DNA of 64,000 nucleotides from an uncultured Planctomycetaceae bacterium (GCA_903858815.1 CAIOKE010000311.1:20807-84806); one strand, 5' to 3'; shown: positions 1-9,648, numbered from the stretch's first letter. A program made the numbers and translations. The notes: generated by a model from the sequence alone, not told the origin.

Positions 1-324
1 ATAGCCATTATGGAAGCCGGTCGACTGGTGCTGCATGGAGATCTCAGCAACCTGCAGCAGGCTCACATTGGCCAACGTCGTATTGCTCGGATCAAAGTCG
101 CTGAAACGGACCAGGAACGTGCTCGTGAACTGCTGCTGACATTGCCTTTTGTGGTGGGCTGCAATCTGGTCGATCGGGGACTGACAGTCGTGTATGAGGC
201 GGAGGACAGCAGTCCCCTGCTGACCGTGCTGCTGCAGCACAGGATCCGAGTCAGTTACTTTTCGGAGAACGACGTTGATCTGGAACAGATTTTCATGAAC
301 ACGACAGCGGGGAAAGTGACATGA
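1..324 (+). CDS. ABC transporter ATP-binding protein, C-terminal fragment (cut by window start)
   Basis: The reading frame is open from base 1 (I-A-I-M-E-A-G-R-L-V...), so the ATG at 10 is internal and the gene begins outside the window. What is visible is the tail that follows the nucleotide-binding core of drug/ABC-2 type ATPases: a strand ending in EAGRLV (the usual D-loop/H-loop downstream segment) and then a small alpha/beta domain ending DLEQIFMNTTAGKVT, typical of the C-terminal extension in Gld/ABC-2 ATPases. No Walker motifs are present because they lie upstream. The stop overlaps the permease start (ATGA), which shows translational coupling. The family call is inferred mainly from this tail and the neighbouring permease. 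Confidence 0.75.
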   Translation: MAIMEAGRLVLHGDLSNLQQAHIGQRRIARIKVAETDQERARELLLTLPFVVGCNLVDRGLTVVYEAEDSSPLLTVLLQHRIRVSYFSENDVDLEQIFMNTTAGKVT

Positions 325-2123
325 GGGTCCTGCCGAGGCCACTGGAATTCATTCGCTCCAGTCCGACATGGATTCGTGATCGGTCTGGTCTGCTTTCCGG
401 ACAGATGATCGGGTTTACTGCTCTGATTCTGAATGCCGGCATGCTGGCAATGATCGCTGTGCTGTTCGATAGTCCCACCAGCTTTCGGCGACTCCTGCAG
501 ACACTCGACTTCGGTAGTCTGCTGGGGCTTCTGCTGTGTGGTGGTGCCATGGCGGCTGTCACATTGCTTGTCCCACTTCGGCAGACGGGGCTGTTTCTGG
601 CTCCACGAATCGGACGTTATTTTGACCAGATTGTTCTCAGCGGCATCTCGCCACTGCGTTACATGGCGGGCACGATTGCCGCCCAGAATCTTTTTTTTGC
701 TCTGATGCTGTTTCTGATGCTGCCATGGATCGTGCTGGTAGTCGCCATCGGCGGGATGCACTTTGAGACGTTTCTGGGAAATCTCGTCGTGATCTGGCTG
801 TTCAGTGTGCTGCTGGCAGTTTCCACGGCGGCAATCTCACTGTACGTCACCGAACCTCTGGCTCTGGCGGTGGTGCTGATCACAGCGCTGGTATTGTCAC
901 TCATCAGTTTCCTGCCCATCTCGATTCAGCCGGGCCTGTTGACTCCAGTGCCATTGTTGCTTGCCAGTGTTCCTCAACTGATGATCCTCGGCCCCATGAC
1001 AGCAGCCATGGCTGGGTATGGCGCGATTTTTTACATGAGCGTGTTGATGATGTCCGCCTGCATTTTCGTGGGACTGATTCAACTGCATTTCGGCCCGCTG
1101 TACGGCCTGATTCGTGATAACTCAGCATTCGGAGAAGTCGTGCACTCGGGCGATACAAGACAGCGTCGCCGATTCAGCTTTCGCCTGCATATTCAGCGTC
1201 CGTCAGAGATCGCGTTTTTCTATCAGAATCGCAGCCTGCTGCTGACTCGCTGGGAAGGCCTGATCCGCTGGGGAGGCGGTCTGCTGTTACTGGGCAGCTT
1301 TGTCGCCGCGGGTTGTCTGCTGCTGGCTTTTGCCGGCACATCACTATTCGGTTCAATGACACCAGCCGTTGCGGGCAACGCAGCGTATGTCTCTGAGATG
1401 GTACAGATGCTGTATGTCGCCGGGCAACTTGGGACTGCCGTGACAGCTGTTCTGGCGATCCTGCTGTTCTCGCGAAATCGAAGTACGGACAGCATGCCTG
1501 TTCGCGTTATACCCGGGATTCTTCTGCGCGCCGGAACACTGGACTGGCTGGCATTTCTTATGAGCGTCGTGGGTACAGCCATTGTCGTGTCGCAGATCCT
1601 GTACAGCTTTGCCCCACGGGCTGAGCAGCTGCTGCAGGTGGCGGCAAACGCCTCGACGGACTACCTGTCTCAATTCAGTCAGGTCAATGCCACTCGATGG
1701 GCCGTGGAAACTCAAATCATCGTCGTTGTTTCAGCCATCACAGTTTATCTGCTGCAACGCAATTTTTGCCTGTATTTCTGGTCTCGTCTGATGGCCGCCG
1801 GCCTGACTGGATTCCTGTGGTTCTTTGGTCTGGTCGTGCTCCCGATGATCCTTGGGCTCATGCTGAATGAGCGAGCATTTCGCATTGAATTGCTTGATAA
1901 AAATGCGGCTCTTGGAATGCCACTGGCATTGCTGTCCCCGCTGTTCGCTTCAATTGCACGTATGGGCGAAGCGCCGGGGAGGCTGCCGTGGGACGTTCCA
2001 CTGACCGGCTTTTATGTTCTGAATGCTGTTCTCTGGCTGACTCTGGGTATGACGCTGTTGATCAGAACGCGTCGGTTCCGAAGGGTGGATGACGCATGGC
2101 GTGCAGGCAGGAGAAACGTCTGA
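321..2123 (+). CDS. ABC-2 type transporter permease
   Basis: A 600-residue polytopic membrane protein with many hydrophobic segments, for example around residues 25-50, 65-90, 110-145 and 155-210, followed by a second membrane block from about residue 310 onward. It starts with an ATG overlapping the stop of the upstream ATPase gene (ATGA) and ends in a TGATG overlap with the next gene, so the three genes form one transcription and translation unit. Size and topology match the long permeases of planctomycete ABC-2 systems, and it resembles the 648-residue permease at 27668-29614 in this window. The substrate cannot be told from the sequence. By analogy with GldF-like permeases it probably acts on the envelope, but that is inference. 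Confidence 0.8.
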   Translation: MRVLPRPLEFIRSSPTWIRDRSGLLSGQMIGFTALILNAGMLAMIAVLFDSPTSFRRLLQTLDFGSLLGLLLCGGAMAAVTLLVPLRQTGLFLAPRIGRYFDQIVLSGISPLRYMAGTIAAQNLFFALMLFLMLPWIVLVVAIGGMHFETFLGNLVVIWLFSVLLAVSTAAISLYVTEPLALAVVLITALVLSLISFLPISIQPGLLTPVPLLLASVPQLMILGPMTAAMAGYGAIFYMSVLMMSACIFVGLIQLHFGPLYGLIRDNSAFGEVVHSGDTRQRRRFSFRLHIQRPSEIAFFYQNRSLLLTRWEGLIRWGGGLLLLGSFVAAGCLLLAFAGTSLFGSMTPAVAGNAAYVSEMVQMLYVAGQLGTAVTAVLAILLFSRNRSTDSMPVRVIPGILLRAGTLDWLAFLMSVVGTAIVVSQILYSFAPRAEQLLQVAANASTDYLSQFSQVNATRWAVETQIIVVVSAITVYLLQRNFCLYFWSRLMAAGLTGFLWFFGLVVLPMILGLMLNERAFRIELLDKNAALGMPLALLSPLFASIARMGEAPGRLPWDVPLTGFYVLNAVLWLTLGMTLLIRTRRFRRVDDAWRAGRRNV

Positions 2124-4063
2124 TGCTGCGAATCCTGCAAATGCTGCGACTAATGCTGATCCTGCTGCTGCCACTCCCCGTCAGTTCAGCGCAGGTACTG
2201 CCCCTATCCAGTGGAACTGATTATCCTGGACTGGATATCCAGGCGGAATATGGCTGGGATGGTTTCGTCGACTACCAGACTCCGACGGCAATTTCCTTTC
2301 TGATCTCCAACAACAGCTCAGAAGTCCTTGAGGGCAATCTGGTACTGCGTGAACCCAACGGGTTTCGCAGCCTCGTCCTCGACCGCATCACTGTCGCTCC
2401 AGGAAGTAAGCGGCAGTTTGGATCGGTCCTGCAGTTGCAGGGCTGGGATCAGTGTGAAGCTGCGTGGGAAGGACCACAGGGTATTCTCTGGCAACGTCCG
2501 CTGACAGTCTTTGGGCTTCGCCAGTACGCGTCCGGAAAGGCAGCACTGCTGTACGTGGAAGACGGTGGACGATCCCTGAAGTTTCCCGGAGTTGCCACGG
2601 CCTCCGGCGGCACACTCCCGGGTGACTACGTGCCCGCCAATGGCATCGGCTCACAGGTCATCCCCATTTCCATCGCCCCGTGGCAGATGCCCGTCCATCC
2701 CGGGCCTCTGACCGCACTTCGCGCCGTCCTGCTGGCGAAGAATCTTCGCCCGGAATCTCTGAATGACACCCAATGGGATGCGCTGGGCCGCTGGGTCTGC
2801 ATGGGTGGCCTTGTCTTCATCTCCCAGCAGAACGACAAGTTAATCAATCGGCTGCTGGAAGCGTGCCCTCTGCGCTCACATGGTCCGCCTGACGAGTCAG
2901 CTTCGGTGGACCTCGGATCCGGAAGCCTGTATCGACTGCCACCAACAACCGAGGGGGCAGCCGACGAGCAACAGCAACTCAAAATTGCCGAAATCGTCTC
3001 CCTGCAACCGCCCCGCATTCTGCCCGGATTGTTTCGGAACCTTGAACAAACGGAATGGTCCACACCCAGCTCAGAGCAGACACTTGTCAGAGTCATGGCG
3101 GTACTGTTGATCTATGCCGTCACCTCGACACTGACCCTGTTGATGTTTCGCAGTAATCGCCGCAGGATCCTGATCTGGACCTGCAGCGTCGTTCTGCTGG
3201 GGTGCCTTGGTGCGGCCGTCGCCGGGATTTCCGTGCGCATGAGCCGCGGTGACATGAACTGGAGCATTATTACTGAGCCGGCTGCCGGAGGAATTGTGCA
3301 GCATGGCATGATTCGGCTGAATTCAGCAGGTGGCAGCAGCTTTCGAGTTGCGGTACGGGGGCACAATCCGGATGTTCAGATCAATTACCGGGAGCCTGAC
3401 CGTCGAGGATCATGGTACTATTACAACGGCCGATCAGAACAGACTGAAAGCTGGCCAGCCTTCAGCCTCAGTTCGGATCTCTCCCTGAAAACGCCGGAAA
3501 CATACGAGATTCTGGTACCCATTTCCCCATGGGGAGAGCGGCATCTGCGAGCCATCGATGTTCAACCGCAGGACACAACTCCTGTGATTCAGCTGAGTTA
3601 CCAGCCCGACGCAGATGGCAATCCACTGAACGGCAGATGGAATGCGCGGATCGAAGGGCAGGCCGGATTGCGACCGGAAAACCTGAGTCTGAAACTTCGT
3701 ATCCTGCACACCACAACGCAGGAGCAGCAGACGTTACAACAACTTCAGGAAACCAGTCGTGCTTTGCTCCCTCACCACAGTTCCGGCGACGACTCATGGG
3801 TTGCAGAATTTGTCAGCGCTCCGTTGTCCTGGCAGCCTCAACCCTACGATTTTTGGCGCGACTCTGAATCCGGCCCGGATCTCGCTCCGGGTATGGCTCA
3901 GATCTGGCTGGAGGGTACATTACCTGTGGAGTCGCTGCTGCAGATCGACGAGACTCGTACCGAGTTCCGCGCGGCAGATGAACCAAGTCACCAGTTTTTA
4001 TACCAGCTGCCACAATCCGCGATCCCTGCTGAGTGGCTGCAGTTGCTGCGAACCGCTCGCTGA
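2123..4063 (+). CDS. Membrane-anchored auxiliary protein of ABC-2 transporter (planctomycete family)
   Basis: The ORF track starts at 2096, but the ATG at 2123 is preferred: it overlaps the permease stop (TGATG) and is followed at once by a signal peptide (LMLILLLPLPVSSA). About 646 residues. The mature N-terminal half is a beta-rich region followed by an alpha/beta segment with a glutamine-amidotransferase-like flavour (ALGRWVCMGGLVFIS). Two transmembrane helices lie near the middle (VMAVLLIYAVTSTLTLLMF and ILIWTCSVVLLGCLG), and a beta-rich C-terminal region of about 270 residues follows. The same architecture appears in the 645-residue protein at 25734-27671, also placed after an ATPase-permease pair, so the two are likely paralogous partner subunits. 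Its molecular role is not known. The stop lies one base from the convergent rsgA stop. Confidence 0.7.
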   Translation: MLRILQMLRLMLILLLPLPVSSAQVLPLSSGTDYPGLDIQAEYGWDGFVDYQTPTAISFLISNNSSEVLEGNLVLREPNGFRSLVLDRITVAPGSKRQFGSVLQLQGWDQCEAAWEGPQGILWQRPLTVFGLRQYASGKAALLYVEDGGRSLKFPGVATASGGTLPGDYVPANGIGSQVIPISIAPWQMPVHPGPLTALRAVLLAKNLRPESLNDTQWDALGRWVCMGGLVFISQQNDKLINRLLEACPLRSHGPPDESASVDLGSGSLYRLPPTTEGAADEQQQLKIAEIVSLQPPRILPGLFRNLEQTEWSTPSSEQTLVRVMAVLLIYAVTSTLTLLMFRSNRRRILIWTCSVVLLGCLGAAVAGISVRMSRGDMNWSIITEPAAGGIVQHGMIRLNSAGGSSFRVAVRGHNPDVQINYREPDRRGSWYYYNGRSEQTESWPAFSLSSDLSLKTPETYEILVPISPWGERHLRAIDVQPQDTTPVIQLSYQPDADGNPLNGRWNARIEGQAGLRPENLSLKLRILHTTTQEQQTLQQLQETSRALLPHHSSGDDSWVAEFVSAPLSWQPQPYDFWRDSESGPDLAPGMAQIWLEGTLPVESLLQIDETRTEFRAADEPSHQFLYQLPQSAIPAEWLQLLRTAR

Positions 4064-4064
4064 T

Positions 4065-5261
4065 TCACCCTTCCCGATCCTGGCCGCGGGCTGGATTCTT
4101 CCATGCCCACGTATCATCCTCTCGCAGCCGCAGGTAACTCTGATAACGAATCGCGGGAATTAAGCCTTCGCCCACCGCTGCTTTCACCCCACAATGCTCT
4201 TCATGCATATGAGAACAATCGGGGAATCGGCACCACGGAATGAATGGGCGAAATTCCACGTAATAGCCATCAACCTCTTCCAGTGCCAGATCCCAGAGTT
4301 CAAATTGCCTGATGCCGGGAGTATCACACACCCAGCCACCAGCCGTCAGCGGGACAAGCCTTGCTCGGCGAGTCGTATGTGTCCCTTTGTGACTCCAGTC
4401 ACTGACGTCCGACGTCGCCAGTCCAAGGGCAGGGTCGACAGCGTTCAACAATGACGACTTTCCCACACCACTTTGACCACTGACAGCCGTCTGCCTGCCG
4501 GCCAGCAGGGACTGCAGCTGAGCAATTCCCTCACCGGTACGAATACTGGCCAGTACAACCGCATAACCGGCCCGTCCGTACGCTCGCACATGAGGCAGCA
4601 GCGTACGAGTATCCACGAGGTCGCTTTTGCTGATGCAGATAATCGGCATGATGCCGCGTTCCTCAGCACACACAAGATAACGATCGACCAGCTGCGGCCG
4701 GAACTCGGGATCAGCTGCGGCATTGACTATCAGCACCTGATCAATGTTGGCCACGAGGATGTGTTCGCGACCATGACTGCCACGGGATAACACTCCATAA
4801 CGCGGTTCAACCCGCTCGATCACTCCCTGGTCAGCATCCCCCTCCTGCCGGAACAGTACGCGATCACCCGTGACCACGACATTTCGGGCATCGCGAGCCA
4901 GTGACCGAAGAATCCCCCGCACCGAACACGAATACTCACGCCCAGTCTCATCGCACCGCACCAGAATATGCAGACCGATGAAGCTGACAACTCGTCCGCG
5001 CTGACACGTCGCCTCGTCCACCACTCGCAGCAGCTGATCACCTTCAGCCCGTACACCTACCATGGTGCGTCGCCGAAACAGATCGCCCCGTGCCGTGACA
5101 CGTTCCTGACGCGATATATCCTCCGCTGCTTCCTGATCACTGAGCAGTTCATGGGTCAGATTCTGCTGACGTGCTCGCGATTGTTTATTGCGACGCAGGT
5201 CAACACGAACCTTGTCCCCGTAGTTCTTCGGACGATGATGCTTGCGTCCCTTGTCCGCCAT
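4065..5261 (-). CDS. rsgA: Ribosome small subunit-dependent GTPase A
   Basis: RsgA binds the nearly mature 30S subunit and uses GTP hydrolysis to license late maturation. The protein shows the family's circularly permuted G domain: G4 (SKSDL, about residue 211) comes before G1/P-loop (GQSGVGKSS, about 262-270), and G3 (DTPG, about 313) follows. An OB-fold precedes it (residues about 85-150), and a C-terminal zinc site is visible as CRFPDCSHMHEEHC (about 344-357). Length 398 is slightly long because of a basic, disordered N-terminal extension (about 70 residues, rich in K, R and Q) that probably contacts rRNA. It starts at ATG with a GAGG-type ribosome binding site and lies 32 bp downstream of pilT. 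It converges with the previous operon with a 1-nt gap. Confidence 0.95.
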   Translation of the reverse strand: MADKGRKHHRPKNYGDKVRVDLRRNKQSRARQQNLTHELLSDQEAAEDISRQERVTARGDLFRRRTMVGVRAEGDQLLRVVDEATCQRGRVVSFIGLHILVRCDETGREYSCSVRGILRSLARDARNVVVTGDRVLFRQEGDADQGVIERVEPRYGVLSRGSHGREHILVANIDQVLIVNAAADPEFRPQLVDRYLVCAEERGIMPIICISKSDLVDTRTLLPHVRAYGRAGYAVVLASIRTGEGIAQLQSLLAGRQTAVSGQSGVGKSSLLNAVDPALGLATSDVSDWSHKGTHTTRRARLVPLTAGGWVCDTPGIRQFELWDLALEEVDGYYVEFRPFIPWCRFPDCSHMHEEHCGVKAAVGEGLIPAIRYQSYLRLREDDTWAWKNPARGQDREG

Positions 5262-5293
5262 GCCCCACGCCTCTCGCAGTCAGATCTTACAGC

Positions 5294-6439
5294 CTACAGA
5301 ATCGCAGCGCCCTTGACCTGAATGCCCTTCAGCTGCATCTTCAACTCTTCCACGTTGGGCGAAATCTCAAACGCAGCCTCTCGACTGATGATTTCACGCA
5401 TGACGAAGTCATACAGACTGTCATTGAACAGCTGCATGCCCTCTGTCTTGCCAATGCGGATCGCCGCCCACAACTTCTCATCCTGCTCTTCCATCACCAG
5501 TTTGCGCACCGTCGGATTGAAACTCATGATTTCCACAATCGGTACTCGCGGCGGCACATCAACGATCGTCTTCAGCAGCTTTTGTCCCACAATACATTTC
5601 ATATTCATCGCCATACTGGCGCGAATTGCCTTGTGCATATCGAAGGGAAACAGGTCCAGAATACGCGAGATCGTACCGGGGGCACCCGGAGCGTGAATGG
5701 TTCCGAAAACAAGGTGCCCTGTTTCAGCCGCGTGAATCGCCGTCTCAAACGTTTCGCGGTCTCGCATCTCACCCACCAGCATGATATCGGGATCCTCTCG
5801 CACCGCATGCTTCATCGCGATATGAAAGTCAACCACGTCCTGTCCGATTTCACGCTGATTGATCAGACATTTATCTGACGTGTAGATAAACTCAATCGGG
5901 TCCTCAATCGTCAGAATGTGCTTGTTCATATTGCGATTGATCCAGTCCAGCATGGATGCAATCGTCGTACTTTTTCCGGAACCCGTCACACCCGCCAGCA
6001 GTACCATCCCCTGGTCATATTTGCAGTGTTCCACCATGCAGGCAGGCAGGAACAGTTTTTCAAATGGCGGGATCGATCGTTCGATCTTTCGAGCCACCAT
6101 ACCGACTTTGCCCAGCTGAGTCAGCAGGTTGACACGAAAACGCCACGGATCGTTGTCCGCTGACACCACCTTGGAAAAGTCGGCCCCGCCGTTCTTATGA
6201 AAAATGTCCAGGTTACGCTGGTCCATCATCGGAAAGGTCAGCTCAATCATCTGACTTTCACTGATCGGCCCCATCTCAAGCTCACGCAGACCACCGCGGA
6301 TTCGGAAGATCGGAGGCCGACCAACCTGCAGATGGATGTCCGAACATTTGTGCTTAATCGCCAGTCGAAAGATCTTGTCAATCTCCAGCTCAGCGCGAGG
6401 ATCAAACGTTGATTTTTTCCAGTCAGAAATCAGCACCAT
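5294..6439 (-). CDS. pilT: Type IV pilus twitching ATPase, PilT family
   Basis: This is a hexameric ATPase of the secretion-ATPase superfamily that powers retraction of type IV pili from the cytoplasmic face of the inner membrane. The N-terminal PAS-like domain (about residues 20-110, with KCSDIHLQVG) is followed by a RecA-like core with Walker A GVTGSGKST (about 150-158), an Asp box (TIEDPIEF), Walker B (DIMLVGEMRDRETF) and a His box (GHLVFGTIHA). The family's usual C-terminal AIRNLIR-type signature is not obvious: the corresponding region reads LWAAIRIGKTEGMQ. The ATG at 6439 was chosen over the GTG at 6460 because GGGG lies 10 nt upstream. No other pilus genes are nearby, which is usual for pilT in this phylum. 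PilT versus a PilU-like paralogue cannot be settled by eye. Confidence 0.88.
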   Translation of the reverse strand: MVLISDWKKSTFDPRAELEIDKIFRLAIKHKCSDIHLQVGRPPIFRIRGGLRELEMGPISESQMIELTFPMMDQRNLDIFHKNGGADFSKVVSADNDPWRFRVNLLTQLGKVGMVARKIERSIPPFEKLFLPACMVEHCKYDQGMVLLAGVTGSGKSTTIASMLDWINRNMNKHILTIEDPIEFIYTSDKCLINQREIGQDVVDFHIAMKHAVREDPDIMLVGEMRDRETFETAIHAAETGHLVFGTIHAPGAPGTISRILDLFPFDMHKAIRASMAMNMKCIVGQKLLKTIVDVPPRVPIVEIMSFNPTVRKLVMEEQDEKLWAAIRIGKTEGMQLFNDSLYDFVMREIISREAAFEISPNVEELKMQLKGIQVKGAAIL

Positions 6440-6717
6440 CGATGTTAGCCCCGAAATCACGCCTGCTTGTGGAATCTACGGCACCGCACACGTCGGCAAG
6501 CCCCACAGTGTTATACCAGGTTCGGCAGCTTCCTGCAGCTTCCCAGCCCGGGAAATTCACAGCCCCAGCCCAGCCACAGACCTTTCATCGGTCAGTTGAC
6601 ACCCGCAAAAACGGCTCACCAACCTGATTTCTTCTGCCAATACCATATCCAGCAACCTGAATTCCCATCGAATCCATGGGTTTCGGCAGAATATCACCCA
6701 CAAGATCACCGGCAGCC

Positions 6718-7428
6718 TCAACCACCGCCAATCGGCAGCGAAATCGAAAATCGAGTCCCCCGCCCCAGCTCGCTCTCACACAGAATCTGCCCTCGATGAG
6801 CCTCCACAATACGCCGGACCGTGGGCAAGCCAAGCCCACTGCCACCCGAACGCGTCGAAAAAAAGGCCTGAAACATGCGGCTGCGAGTCTTCTCGTCCAT
6901 CCCCCGACCCGTGTCAATCACCTCCAGCAACACACTGCCCGCTTTCACCCGAGTCAACAGCTCAATCGCTCCACCCCCAGGCATGGCCTCCAGCGCATTC
7001 CTGCACAGATTCGCCAGCGCCAGCCGCATCAATGCCTGATCCAGCAGGACCGGCGGCAGATCACTGTCCAGATGCGTCCGCAACTCCACATCCGCAGCAG
7101 CCGCCTGAGGCTCCAGAAACTCTACATACTCAGCCACAACCTCATTCAACTGCCCCTCTTCCAGATGCAGCTCACCCGCTCGCGCGAACTGCAGGAAGGC
7201 ATTCAGAATCTCCTCCAGATTCCGACACTCCCCACGTAAACTGCCGATCCGCCGCAACATTCGACGCGCACGCGGTGAATCGTCCTCACCAAGATCCTCC
7301 GCCAGCAACTCCAGATTCATCCCGATCGTCGAAAGCGGATTGCGGATCTCATGCGCTAACCCCCCAGCCAGCGTCGCCAGCTCAGTGTTCTGCGCCCGCA
7401 ACAGCTCACGCTCACGGGATTCATCCAT
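6718..7428 (-). CDS. Soluble sensor histidine kinase, NtrB-like, orphan
   Basis: About 236 residues containing only the kinase core. A short coiled-coil-like start (ESRERELLRAQNTELATL) leads into the HisKA dimerisation helix with the phospho-acceptor His in GGLAHEIRNPLS. Then come the N box (NLCRNALEAMPGGG), the G1 box (DTGRGMDE) and the G2 box (GGSGLGLPTVRRIV) of a HATPase_c domain. There is no membrane segment, PAS or GAF domain, so any signal must reach it through a partner protein. The ATG at 7428 is preceded by AGGAG at a good distance and is preferred over the GTG at 7452. It lies just past the pnp terminator, and no response regulator is encoded nearby. Confidence 0.88.
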   Translation of the reverse strand: MDESRERELLRAQNTELATLAGGLAHEIRNPLSTIGMNLELLAEDLGEDDSPRARRMLRRIGSLRGECRNLEEILNAFLQFARAGELHLEEGQLNEVVAEYVEFLEPQAAAADVELRTHLDSDLPPVLLDQALMRLALANLCRNALEAMPGGGAIELLTRVKAGSVLLEVIDTGRGMDEKTRSRMFQAFFSTRSGGSGLGLPTVRRIVEAHRGQILCESELGRGTRFSISLPIGGG

Positions 7429-7472
7429 CTCCAGCACTCCTGATCGCTGCACCGGATTTCAGGTCCGACCGA

Positions 7473-7510
7473 TAAAAAAAGAGCCCGACAGAATGTCTCT
7501 GCCGGGCTCC
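7473..7510 (-). terminator. Rho-independent terminator after pnp
   Basis: Read on the minus strand, a GC-rich stem (GAGCCCGGCAGA paired with TCTGTCGGGCTC, with one slipped base) is followed by a run of seven T. It lies 18 bp past the pnp stop and about 45 bp before the histidine kinase start, so it should separate or attenuate expression of the kinase from pnp. Confidence 0.85.
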
Positions 7511-7527
7511 CGAAAATCCATCAGCTA

Positions 7528-9648
7528 TCACTCGTCATCACTGCCGGCATCAGCCTTCTTGCCCAGCAGTACAGCCTTACGCGACAACCGCACACGATTC
7601 TGATCGTCAACGGAAATCACCTTCACTTCAATCACGTCACCCACCTTCACGACTTCAGACGGATGCTTCACAAAGCCGTCCGACAGTTCACTGACATGGC
7701 ACATGCCGTCCTTGCCCGGAGCAATCTCGATGAAGGCACCGAAATCCTTGATTGAAGTCACTTTGCCCGTGTACACCCGACCCGGCTGAATCTCTTCACA
7801 AAGAGCTTCAACTCGAGCCAATGCAGCATCGGCCGACTGCGAATTGGCGGCAGAAATCGTCACCGTGCCGTCTTCCGCAATGTCAATCAACGCCCCGGAC
7901 TCTTCCTGAATCGCACGAATCGTCTTGCCACCAGGGCCAATCAACAGACCAATCTTCTCGGGATTGATCGATGTCTGCACCAGCTTTGGAGCCGTTGCTG
8001 AGACGTCGTTACGCGGACGACGAATCGTCGTCAGCATCTGCCGCAGCAGTTCCTTGCGAGCCTTCAGAGCCTGCTCCAGAGTGTCACGGATGATGGCTTC
8101 ACTGATGCCCGCGATCTTCAGGTCCAGCTGAATGCCAGTCACTCCGCGACCAGTTCCAGCCACCTTGAAGTCCATGTCACCAAAGTGATCCTCGTCACCC
8201 ATGATGTCAGTCAGCAAAGTGTACTTGTCACCTTCACTCACCAGACCAATGCTGATGCCCGCCACCGGCTGCACAATCGGCACACCAGCGTCCATCAGCG
8301 ACAGCGTGGCACTGCAGACAGATGCCATGGAACTGCTGCCGTTGGACTCCAGAATGTCTGAAATCACGCGAATCGTGTACGGGAACTTCTCAGAGACCGG
8401 GATGACCGGAGCAACCGAACGCTCGGCCAGACAGCCATGCCCGATCTCTCGACGACCCGGTCCTCGCACCGGCTTGCACTCACCCACCGAGAACGGAGGG
8501 AAGTAGTAGTGCAGCATAAAACGAGACGCCTCTTCGCCAAACAGACCATCAGATTTCTGCTGATCCCGAGTGGTGCCGAGAGTCACCGTGGCCAGTGACT
8601 GAGTCTCACCACGAGTGAACAGCGCTGAACCATGCACTCGCGGAAGTGTACCAACCGCCGTGCTGATCGCTCGCAGATCCGTTGTTGCTCGACCATCAAT
8701 TCGACGCCCAGCCAGAATCTGATCACGCACCACACGCTCCTCCAGATCATGGAAAGCGCTGGCAAACTGAGCCTTCGTCAGGCCTTCAGCAGTCGTGTCA
8801 GTCTCATTGGGGAAGTACTTTTCAACCAGCGATTTCTTCAGTGCTTTGACTCGCTCTGCACGCTCCTGCTTCTTCGGAGCCGTCTTGGCTTCCGTCAACG
8901 CTGCATATGCGTCAGCCTTCAATGTCGCATAGAACGGGTTCTCAGCCGGTTCGGTGATCACAGGCAACTCAATGCCCGCCTCTGCCACCAGCTTCAACTG
9001 CAGCTGACACAGGGACTGAATGTGACGATGAGCAAACATGATCGCATCGCCCATCTCCTTCTCTGGAATCTGCTGACCAAATCCCTCAATCATCAGGACC
9101 GCATCACGAGACCCGGCAACGACCAGATCCAGCTTGCTCGTCTTCATCTGCTCGACCGTTGGCATCAAAACCAGCGTCTCGCCTTCCATGCCCACCCGCA
9201 CCGCCGCAATCGGTCCACGGAACGGCAGACCCGAAACCATCAGCGCCGCACTGGCCGCCGTAATGCTGAGCACGTCCGGATCGTTCACACCATCACACGA
9301 CATCACGTTCGACATCACCTGGACTTCATCCACGAAGCCCTTCGGAAACAACGGACGAATCGGTCGGTCCGTCAAACGGCTGGTGAGGATTTCACGAGTC
9401 GTCGGACGACCTTCTCGCTTCAAATATCCACCAGCAAACCGGCCCGCTGCCGCCAGACGCTCACGGTAATCCACCGTCAATGGAAAAAAGTCCGTGCCCG
9501 GTCGCGATGGACCACTCTGAGATGCACAGAACACACTCGTCTCGCCAAACTGCAACAGCACCGCTCCGGATGCCTGTTTGGCCATCTCACCCGTCGTAAT
9601 ACTGAACTTCTGACCCGCAAATTCCGCTTCAACCGTGACTTTCTTCAC
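7528..9648 (-). CDS. pnp: Polyribonucleotide nucleotidyltransferase (PNPase)
   Basis: PNPase degrades RNA 3' to 5' by phosphorolysis and can add nucleotides in reverse, as a trimer that often sits in the degradosome. The 706-residue protein has the full domain order: first RNase PH domain (GRFAGGYLKREGRPT, about 90-105), an all-helical linker, second RNase PH domain with the active region FMLHYYFPPFSVGE and the metal-binding run TDIMGDEDHFGDMDFKVAGT, then a KH domain (IGLLIGPGGKTIRAI) and a C-terminal S1 domain (GKVTSIKDFGAFIEI). It starts with GTG, with GAGGAAGAG just upstream. It lies downstream of rpsO in the same direction, the classic bacterial order, though here with a 473-bp gap. Confidence 0.97.
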   Translation of the reverse strand: MKKVTVEAEFAGQKFSITTGEMAKQASGAVLLQFGETSVFCASQSGPSRPGTDFFPLTVDYRERLAAAGRFAGGYLKREGRPTTREILTSRLTDRPIRPLFPKGFVDEVQVMSNVMSCDGVNDPDVLSITAASAALMVSGLPFRGPIAAVRVGMEGETLVLMPTVEQMKTSKLDLVVAGSRDAVLMIEGFGQQIPEKEMGDAIMFAHRHIQSLCQLQLKLVAEAGIELPVITEPAENPFYATLKADAYAALTEAKTAPKKQERAERVKALKKSLVEKYFPNETDTTAEGLTKAQFASAFHDLEERVVRDQILAGRRIDGRATTDLRAISTAVGTLPRVHGSALFTRGETQSLATVTLGTTRDQQKSDGLFGEEASRFMLHYYFPPFSVGECKPVRGPGRREIGHGCLAERSVAPVIPVSEKFPYTIRVISDILESNGSSSMASVCSATLSLMDAGVPIVQPVAGISIGLVSEGDKYTLLTDIMGDEDHFGDMDFKVAGTGRGVTGIQLDLKIAGISEAIIRDTLEQALKARKELLRQMLTTIRRPRNDVSATAPKLVQTSINPEKIGLLIGPGGKTIRAIQEESGALIDIAEDGTVTISAANSQSADAALARVEALCEEIQPGRVYTGKVTSIKDFGAFIEIAPGKDGMCHVSELSDGFVKHPSEVVKVGDVIEVKVISVDDQNRVRLSRKAVLLGKKADAGSDDE

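Noticed and set aside
5171-5878. 235-residue plus-strand ORF
   Set aside because: Overlaps rsgA and pilT on the opposite strand; H/R/L-rich with no motif.
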